From: Gautieria morchelliformis
Taxonomy: Eukaryota; Basidiomycota; Agaricomycetes; Gomphales; Gomphaceae
Reading direction: 5' to 3'
DNA length: 64,000 nucleotides
Assembly: GCA_015179125.1 (NCBI GenBank)
Contig: WHVA01000005.1
Coordinates: forward strand, 62,001 to 126,000
Shown piece after piece: positions 56,903 through 64,000 of the stretch. The notes beneath the pieces were generated by a model. It was not told the DNA's origin and did no database searches. It saw only the letters and a program-made list of their open reading frames with translations. Both the position numbers and the translations under genes were made by a program. Each line of letters starts with the position of its first letter. Position 1 is the stretch's first letter.

Positions 56903-59705
56903 CTACATATTCCGACCACGATTACCAAGCCCTAAAACGCGGTGAATCAGCACATCCTGAACAGGAGTTATAGTAGCCAAATAGCACGTACCAGCGAGTT
57001 CAACGGTCTTGTCCATGGCCGCTGTCTCAAAATCTTCGAACAGCTCCTTCATTAGGTAAAAGCGATGGAGCTCGTAGGACATATAATGGGAAAACCATTC
57101 GGCCTTGTCATCTGGGGCTCTAATGGCTAGATAGTCTGCGGCTTGTTGTCCACTGAAATATAGTTTGGCCTGATCGTTGTTCAGAGTTTGGGTCATGGCC
57201 TTAGGTCTAATTGACGCACCTTGAAAAATACATAGCGGCCTTCATCATAGCTCTGCGACCTCGTACCAATACGCATGCCAGCGGTTTTGGGTATGTCTCC
57301 ATGTATCTCTCCCAAGTCACCCTCAGGAGAGTAGCCCCCTGAGGTCAGTGTAACAATTTGCTGCTGTAAATGAGGCTCTTTGTCAGCTGAGGCTTCGCTG
57401 GCTGATGACACATTATCAGTTTCCAAAAGGGGCAGCTCTCGGTTACGCATGCGCATGGAAACCTGTCCAGAGCTAGGCCTAGCGGGAGAGAACCTGGGAA
57501 AGCCGAGTGCATGGCAAATTTCATTGCATTGGTGCTGGTCCTTAAATTGCGCAATGCCAGCGCGACCTTTGTCACCGAGACCTGATTTGCCATCAATGCT
57601 GTACAGAAATAGTTACTTCTGGGCACAGCAGTGAAATAGAGAGGTACACACGTGTGAGTCATAGTGTCGAACAGGGTCAGTTTGTTGGCAATGTCACGCA
57701 TGCCGTTGACATACACGGGAGTCTCTATGCCTGGAACGCATGAGACAGGCATGTGTAGTATAATAGTGTGTGCGTACCCTGCAGATCTACCAAAACCAAG
57801 GACTCATCCGACGTAACCACAGAAAAGTGTGCCAGGGCATCTATAGTCTTGCCCATGAGGGAGTCACTGTTAGTTCCAGCTGTCGTCGTCCCAGAGAATT
57901 TGGTAACTGCAGGCTGTCCTAGGTACGGGTCAGCAAGATAGTCCCATCCCTTCCGAGTGCCACTGAGAATTGAAAACATTTGACATTCAGAAAACATGAA
58001 TTCTGAATTCATTTTAGATATATTGCATATGTGAAAAAGGCAGACATACTATGAACTTGAACTTTCTTCCACTGTGCAAGTTGAAGAAAGTTAGTTCCTA
58101 TGTCTGTGGCTATGACATGACGCGAGAATTCCTCTTCCAAGTGGCGGCGATTCTCCGCAGGTGTCATTGGCCCCGCCTGTCCAATATATTTGAAGCATTT
58201 TGCTGCAAAAACATCAGCTCCCTGTGTGAGCTAGGAATACTATTAATCACCGCACTCCCAGGTTTCCATTTCCGAAAGATCGTGACTTACCCGATAGACC
58301 TCTTTTGTTGTTCCAGATGCAATGACTACGTCTCCAAGGGTGATATCGACCGGAGTGGGGGCCGTACTGAGAGTGGTGATCCCATCTGATGTAAGCACAC
58401 ACACAGAGCATAAGGCTTGGGTCGTTTGGTGATGTACTAGCTGTGTGGTATAGCTGCGTTTGGGAAATTCACCGCTCTCAATGTGAGAAACTAAATATAT
58501 GTCAGTGAGACCACGACAAGATCACAATATTTGACCTTTTTGAGATTTAGGTGGCGGCGTGTTGTCCTCAAGGCCTGAGAGCGTGTCATTGCCCAGTTGT
58601 GCTTGCGTGCGCTTCTTAACGGTCTTGCGGTTAATCTGTAGGACCAGGTGCTGCTTTTCAGTAAGAGTGACAAAGCCGTGGCAGTGAAGCGAGCCCTTGT
58701 TCATCTCTTGCACGGTGAGATACACTCCTTTCTGTGCCGGCTCACACAAATGAGTCCAGAGTGTTTCTACTGTGCCATTGATGACACTATCCAAGAACTG
58801 GATGCCACGCTTGCCGCCTAGGGACCCGCCAATTTGAATTTGGGAGCTATATAATTAGTAATTAGCATCCAATGGAAACAATAAAATGTCTATGTACCTT
58901 TCCACAGTAAGTCCTCTGCGTTCAAGCATGACTTTGCATATGGCCACAGCAAAGAACGCTACAACTTCGGACCACGAAGCCGAGATTGCAAACGAGTTGG
59001 TGACCCGACCCATGGAGAATTTCTCGTCCTTGTTTGCAGTATGGACAGTGAAATGTTCAAGCTGGCATTCACAATTGTTTAGGCTAGTGAAAAAGTGGAT
59101 CATACGCATGAATGTACCCATATCTGGATGCTCTGGTGCCGTTGCTTTCTCGGGAGCTGACTTGCAACGGAACCAGTGACCTTATTCTTCTGGATCAGCT
59201 GGGTGTCACCATGGTTCTGTCGGAGGGCATCGCGGTAGGAGCTGTTGAGATCGTTCAGTATAGATAGGGCCTGCTCCCGTTCCTGCCGAACCAGTCAAAG
59301 ATGCAAGGATGGACATCGCAGGCAATGAACCTGACTTGTGGCCACTACAGGGGACGCATATTGGAGCAGTCCGGCACCTTTCTCACGAGGATTCGGAGGG
59401 TTAGAAACAGCCTGCTGAACACGGCCACCAATACCGTCTTCTGTAGGGGTACAGGATTATGAGTGATGAAAAGAGAATTGGCACGCATCTAGCATACCAT
59501 AGCTTTTGCAGAAACCACACATGTTCGGGTCTACCAGGTTGAGGAAGACTTTCCCACATTTCAAGCACTGAGTTCCTGCCATTTCCTTGTTGTTGGTTTT
59601 GTCCTCGCAGCGGCCACAGATTGCGTTTCCTGAGAGACAGATGAAGAACTGAGTACATAAAGAACAATGACCTTGGAGAGAGTTGGTATGAGCAGCATTT
59701 GACAT
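56903..59705 (-). CDS. Alpha-type protein kinase (MHCK/EF2K family) with N-terminal zinc-binding region
   Basis: Atypical kinases related to myosin heavy-chain kinase and eEF2 kinase, expanded in mushroom-forming fungi. From ATG at 59705 (MSNAAHTNSLQ) comes a Cys-rich part, ICGRCED, CLKCGKVF, MCGFC, suggesting bound zinc. A middle region of unknown fold holds GMGRVTNSFAIS-like and TLTEKQHLVLQINRKTVKKR text. The kinase domain starts near 58400: DVVIASGTTKEVYR, FAAKCFKYIGQ (ATP-binding Lys), TPAENRRHLEEEFSRHV; then FLFSECQMFSIL-type text (EFMFSECQMFSIL), AVTKFSGT, GKTIDALAHFSV, LVLVDLQG, LFDTMTHT, GDKGRAGIAQF with DQHQCNEICHALG. A Ser-rich tail ends GNRGRNM-stop. About ten introns. Motifs look intact. 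Divergent from the integrase gene, 313 bp away. Confidence 0.85.
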
Positions 59706-60018
59706 AGTAGTTAATGTGGCAGTGGTGCTGGAGCGACACAACAAGCTTCGTGACAACACTTTGAACACAATACTTGTCCTGTGCCACTTGATTGTCCGTG
59801 AGTGGAACAGTCACACGGAACAGTAACGCGTTGCGATACTCACAATACTTGTCCTGTGCCACTGGATTGTCTGTGAGTGGAACAGTCAGTAACACGTTGT
59901 GATACTCCCAGGATAGGGTCGCCATTCGTGACATGGCTACATTGCGGAGCCATAACGAGGAAGGAAGGAATCAGTATGGTGACAGCCTACGTACATTTAT
60001 TTACGCCAACAACCCCAA
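59706..60018. promoter_or_regulatory. Shared 5' region of alpha-kinase and integrase genes with tandem repeat
   Basis: Contains two head-to-tail copies of a ~70-75-bp unit, 59767-59841 and 59842 to about 59909. Each begins ACAATACTTGTCCTGTGCCA and ends in a GTTG-GATACTC stretch; they differ by a 7-8 bp indel and a few substitutions. Antisense frames over it show the corresponding peptide repeat but probably are not translated. Confidence 0.75.
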
Positions 60019-61463
60019 ATGGAAGCTGATATATCTGCAGTTGCCAACCATTCCCAGCTGATACCAATTGTGCAGACTTACTTGGATCGTGGAGTCAAAG
60101 TGAAAGAGTTATCGCCGATGATCACTCGAGAACACGAGATCAATATCAGTACACGCACCCTTCAACGGCTCATATCTAAACATCACCTGCGAACAGTACG
60201 GAATCCTCAGCTTGACCTAGATGCTGCAGGTATTGCCATACTGCAACTCACCCAAGAAGATCCCCTTGGCGCATGGGGTGCTCGCAAGGTACAAGAAAAG
60301 CTTCGACTCCGAGGAATACACCTGTCCAGGTATAATTGATAGCTTAATACATAGCTGGGAGCTCATCGAAACACTATACAGAACGTTTATTGAGGATTTC
60401 CAGCGTGTTCGAGCACCTGAAGACGTTGAGATGAGAAAGGCATCCTCGAAAAAAATTGCCCGCAGGGGCCTGATCAGCCCAGGTCCAAACGAAGAGTGGT
60501 GTGTGGATGGTCACAAAAAATTGAGGGAGCAAATGGGCATAGATGTGCGGGGAATTTGCGATAAGTATTCTCGCCGTGAGCTTGGCCTGTGGGCTGTGCC
60601 AAACGCCCGAATGGCCATTGTTCCTCCCGCGTTATTTTTGATGCTTGTTAAGGAAAAAAAAGGCTTGATTGTCATGTACTTTCTGTGCATGTATGCCACT
60701 AACATTACCTACCTAGGAATTCCTTTGCAAGTGACCAGTGATATGGGGTCAGAGACCGGCCAACTTGCAGCCCTCCAGACAGCACTGCGGTATGTACCAT
60801 TTGCTGCAGGATTCTAAGTAGTTTGTTAGTGCTGACCTTGGCAGTAGAACGGAATACCTACCTGGGCTTACCGTTGATGAGCTCGCTCCCCACCGATTTG
60901 TCAAGAGCATGCACAATATTACGAGGGAGAGAGCCTGGCGTCCAATTTTTCATCAGGAATTGAAGAACATCCTAGCCACGTGGCAGGATGGTCAGATGGA
61001 GGTAGGATACCGAGACAGTGACCCAACGCACCAGTAAGATGGCTTGAATACATTTCAAACCATATTTGCTTATTCTGAACCTAGTATGTTTGCGGTCTGG
61101 CTTTGGGCTCAAGTGGTGCAAGACCGTTTGAATCACTTACGGGATGAGAACGCAGTGCACAAGGTTCACAAACAGGCCAGAGTCATCCTTCCCACTGGAG
61201 GAAGGATCGAAGATTTTTACAACAACCCTGAGAAATGGGGTGGAAAGGAGATGCTTGTTCCAGTCGATGAGGAGGTCATCGAGCGTTTGCTGCTAGAGCA
61301 TACACCACAGCGGCTTTTCCAGTTCGGTACCGATGAAGGAAACAGGCTTGCCCAAGCTCTGTTTGAACAACTGGGCTGTCCCAAAGTCGACGTCAGGAAC
61401 GCTTGGGCTACGTGGCGCAATATGATAGACCTGTTGGCAGAGATTACAGCAAACACTGGATAG
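60019..61463 (+). CDS. DDE integrase-core protein (rve-like, rva_4 type)
   Basis: Transposase-like enzyme. The ATG at 60019 starts a DNA-binding helix-turn-helix region: VKVKELSPMITREHEINIST, then RTLQRLISKHHL. After an intron at about 60332-60354 the core has EEWCVDGHKKLREQMGIDVR (first acidic Asp), GICDKYSRRELGLWAVPNAR, then VTSDMGSETGQL (second Asp) after another intron, and SMHNITRERAWRPIF with the candidate Glu of the DDE triad in RERAW. It continues LATWQDGQMEVGY and FAVWLWAQVVQDRL, and ends LLAEITANTG-stop. About four introns. The layout follows a eukaryotic integrase-core family found as single genes in fungi; whether it is active is unknown. It has no retroelement polyprotein around it. 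Confidence 0.82.
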
Positions 61464-62640
61464 TTCTTTCAAGTTTACAAGAATACATACAGTTTTTGTT
61501 CCTGAAACGACCCGACAGAAATGTGACCACAAGTCAGGGATTGCATCTAGTTTGCGGAAGCTCGGGCTGATGTTCACCGTTTGTTTGTGGAAATGAAAAC
61601 AAATCAACAAGTGGATCAGAGAGATCGTCAGGCGGTGGCGGCTGTTTGGAAATGCTCACCAATGACTTGAACGTCCGCAGCATTCGGATCACAAAATACG
61701 AGCATTCGTGGTATGCAAACTGGACTCGTGCACTAAAGTAACACTCTGTCAGTGAGGGGACAGACATACGGACGGTGATACGGACCATACGTGGACCGCC
61801 CTTGAATGGAAGCAACGCGAACAGATGTGAGACGTGTATCTTGGGGCCTACACGCAGCCATCGCTGTGGATAGAAAATGCTCGCATCGATAATGGTGATG
61901 GGAGAACCGACGCACTCACACCTAGCATGCATTTTTATTGCCGCATGGTGGGGTGGCAAAAAATTATTGCTCACATCGGCGAATAACAGTGTCACGAGCG
62001 CCCAGCAACAAGATCCAAGAGCAACAGATCCAAGAGTTCACCTCTGACCATAGGAATGTCTATACCGGGATTTGTGGTGGAAAGCTAATAAGGATAACGA
62101 AATCATACCTGAATTCGACTTGACCAGGTGATCCAGGAAGGTATGCGCTTCTAAGTAAACATCGGTGTCTCGTCGAAAGAGCGCGTTCTGAATAATAGGT
62201 TCGATGAAAGTTTAACATTTGAATTCCAGGGAGTAGACACAGAAACGCACATCCTGACACATTTGGTGACTAGTCTGCTCATAAAGTTAAGGCCCGAGAA
62301 AGAGTCATATGAATGACGAGAAGGTGGTGATATCCCGAGTTCACGTTCCAAGCCCGCTCGCATGGATGGGTCGCTGCGTAGAACGCGGCGACGATGCAGT
62401 CTTCTCTCACTTTGGATTCTACATCCACTGGAGGGTCAAAAATGAGGAGCGCAACAGAGAAATTCCGCGTTACCATGTAAGGTAATAATAACTCGGTCAC
62501 CCGGGCCCAGATTCCCGTGATCCATGCGTGAAACAGCTGCGAAAAGAGCTAAGAGTTTGCGCGAGACCCTGTGTTAGTGAAAGTTCAGCGGAACTTCATG
62601 GGAAGGGAACATAGGGGTAAATCATACCACAATGGGGGAA
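61464..62640 (-). other. Possible uncharacterised minus-strand gene
   Basis: Minus-strand open stretches read VTELLLPYMVTRNFSVALLI then FDPPVDVESKV and AAFYAATHPCERAWN (about 62300-62510), ALFRRDTDVYLEAHTFLDHL (about 62120-62200), and FYPQRWLRVGPKIHVSHLFA with LLPFKGGPRMVRITV (about 61740-61890). Stops between them would need introns. I recognise no family. It is convergent with the integrase gene and may be part of the same locus. Confidence 0.3.
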
Positions 62641-62719
62641 TAGGCGAGACAGAATCAGCGAGCGGATAATTTTGATGACAGGATTCCCAATCCTATGTGC
62701 GTACACAGTTTATTCTTCC

Positions 62720-62890
62720 CCAAAAATGGGTCGCCCACACGCATGGGATTCAAGCGAGGAGGAAGAATTTGAAGATGAGCTTGATGAAACGAGGAGCTGC
62801 TGGACGAAGACGAAGACTACGCCCCGTGCGCAGAAGGATCGCGGTCTGATCACGTGCAATGAACAGGAGAAGGAATTGCAGCGGAGATAA
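62720..62890 (+). CDS. Short acidic open frame, uncertain
   Basis: From an ATG near 62727 it reads MGRPHAWDSSEEEEFEDELD and continues with a basic part (TKTKTTPRAQKDR), stopping at 62890. Acidic start sequences of this kind occur on transposon-associated proteins in mushrooms, but nothing confirms this as a gene. It may be the first exon of the gene further right. Confidence 0.25.
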   Translation, partial: PKMGRPHAWDSSEEEEFEDELDETRSCWTKTKTTPRAQKDRGLITCNEQEKELQRR

Positions 62891-62924
62891 ACGACCTGGT
62901 TATGTAACAATAGGCAAAGCACAG

Positions 62925-63000
62925 GTGGGCACAATTGGTAAGCACAAAGTTCGAAATTTTGCATTTTGAGCCTGGCGGCTTATGGACACCGTACAAATCC
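62925..63000. repeat. Dispersed repeat end, right partner
   Basis: GGGCACAATTGGTAAGCACA and the following AAGTTCGAAATTTTGCATTT run to GAGCCTGGCGGCTTATGGAC. It is the inverted counterpart of 51300-51390, with about ten differences. Next to it are GGATTTGGATTTGG-type words. Confidence 0.8.
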
Positions 63001-63114
63001 TCAAACCACCTCCAGGAGGTGATTTGGGATTTGCGCGTGGATTTGGATTTGGATTTCGGCCGGCTGGAGCGGCGGACCTTAAACTCTTGCTGCGTGAAAT
63101 TTTCGTTAGGGACG

Positions 63115-64000
63115 ATGAGCCCAAGGAAGCGAAAACGTTCTAACCCTGTCACTGCGACTCAGATCAGTCTGGCAACTGACGTTCCAGCAGATGCGCTGTC
63201 CATCCCGCAATTGGAGGCTCTGTTGGCCATGGCGCAGGCCAAGGGTGACGAGCGTGCCAGCAAACGACCTCGTAAACCAACCATTAAGGCTCTGGCCGCC
63301 GCAGAACAGCCTTGTTCCAAAGGGAAAAAAGGTAAGGGTAAGGGTAAGGAGGTGGAAGATGGTATGGCTATATTGCCGGTTCCGTGAGTTCCACTGCGTT
63401 ATTCAGACTGTATCTGTAGCTGACGTTCCGGTCAGTTGGGCTAAGGAGCATGACCTCACAGACCTACTTCTTACAGTCCTCGAGGATGATCCAGTGATGC
63501 GCGCTTCCCTAGGGATGGACAAGGGGGCTGAGATATGTAACAAAAGCTCGTCGAAGACTGTGACCGACCATTATCGCACCATCGCACAGCGTGTCTTGAT
63601 TCCACATGCCTCTGGCCGCTGGAGAGATGCACCGCCAGATCAGATGGGGAAAGTAGTGAAAAACCGGATTAATCTGTGCGTTTCTAGTTCGATATCATAT
63701 CCTATCAACTAAATTATCGATGCAGGCTCAAAAAGACCTTTACAGCTGAAAAGGAGCTGCTCGGAGCAACTGGAGCGGGTTTAGTAGAGACAGAAGAGAC
63801 AGAACTGGATATACTACCGGGAAGTGAGATTGAGAACATTTGGGGTGCGTCACTTGTTATTTCCCATGAATTACTAACATATCTATATATGTACAGGGCA
63901 AATAAAAGAACGCTTCCCATGGTTCCATCAAATGCAGCGGTTGATGGGAACCAGCCCGCTTGTTATGCGTGCGGCAATAGCCCATTCGACCTCAAAGCTT
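63115..64000 (+). CDS. Uncharacterised agaricomycete protein, 3' end outside window
   Basis: ATG at 63115 (MSPRKRKRSNPVTATQ) begins a basic, likely nuclear, N-terminus with LSIPQLEALLAMAQAKG and a Lys/Gly run. Later exons read VSWAKEHDLTDLLLTVLEDD, SSSKTVTDHYRTIAQRVLIP, VVKNRINL then LKKTFTAEKELLGATGAGLV, EIENIWG, and QIKERFPWFHQMQRLMGTSP with VMRAAIAHSTSKL to the edge. I recall this layout from predicted proteins of mushroom-forming fungi near transposons; no function is known. The junction after the GKGKGKE run (about 63350-63402) does not splice cleanly by eye and may hold a frameshift. Confidence 0.55.

Noticed and set aside
59401..59934. Minus-strand frame of 177 residues covering the kinase 5' region
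   Set aside because: The zinc-binding CxxC pairs are in another frame starting at 59705; this frame only translates the tandem DNA repeat and intron sequence.

Overview
The window is nuclear DNA of a filamentous basidiomycete, most likely an agaricomycete. Nearly every recognisable gene is broken by short GT-AG introns (about 45-70 bp), the protein families are fungal (ERV46, SNF5, mitochondrial IleRS, MET8, S28 peptidase), and there are FunK1-like and alpha-kinase genes typical of mushroom-forming fungi. A genus such as Rhizoctonia/Ceratobasidium is only an impression. Most gene coordinates below are full spans including introns, with splice sites judged by eye.

Layout. 0-8.3 kb: 3' part of an HST2-class sirtuin, two tandem dienelactone hydrolase genes with a decayed catalase gene between them, and an HSL-type alpha/beta hydrolase. 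8.3-17 kb: siroheme synthase MET8, ERV46 head-to-head with a small GSKIP-like gene, a truncated kinase-like gene, a SnoaL-like gene and an unknown 313-aa gene. 17-23.4 kb: gene-poor, with F-box/LRR-like debris holding a near-perfect 65-bp palindrome, the SWI/SNF or RSC subunit SNF5/SFH1, and a decayed PTR2 peptide transporter. 23.4-43.5 kb: a dense housekeeping block with RAD50, a small secreted protein, mitochondrial isoleucyl-tRNA synthetase, a RecQ helicase divergent from an S28 serine peptidase, an intron-containing tRNA-Gly(GCC), and a PrxQ-type peroxiredoxin. 43.7-47.1 kb: a long disordered protein.

47.5-64 kb is accessory and repeat-rich. A ~1.5-kb unit is present twice (47.5-49.1 and 49.7-51.2 kb); the second copy carries an internal inversion, and the two are separated by the 3' end of a LINE-like retroelement. 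Then come a sugar-transporter fragment, an alpha-kinase relic, a MITE (second copy at 35.2 kb), a truncated Misato/DML1-like gene, and a zinc-finger alpha-kinase gene divergent from a DDE integrase gene. Related ~75-bp sequences in inverted orientation lie at 51.3 and 63.0 kb. The last gene, an unknown protein, runs off the right edge.

Functionally the stable core serves chromatin and genome maintenance (sirtuin, SNF5, RAD50, RecQ), ER-Golgi transport, mitochondrial translation and sulfur/redox metabolism. The most unusual part is the alpha-kinase/integrase neighbourhood at 51-63 kb, which may be a large mobile unit or only a graveyard of separate insertions.
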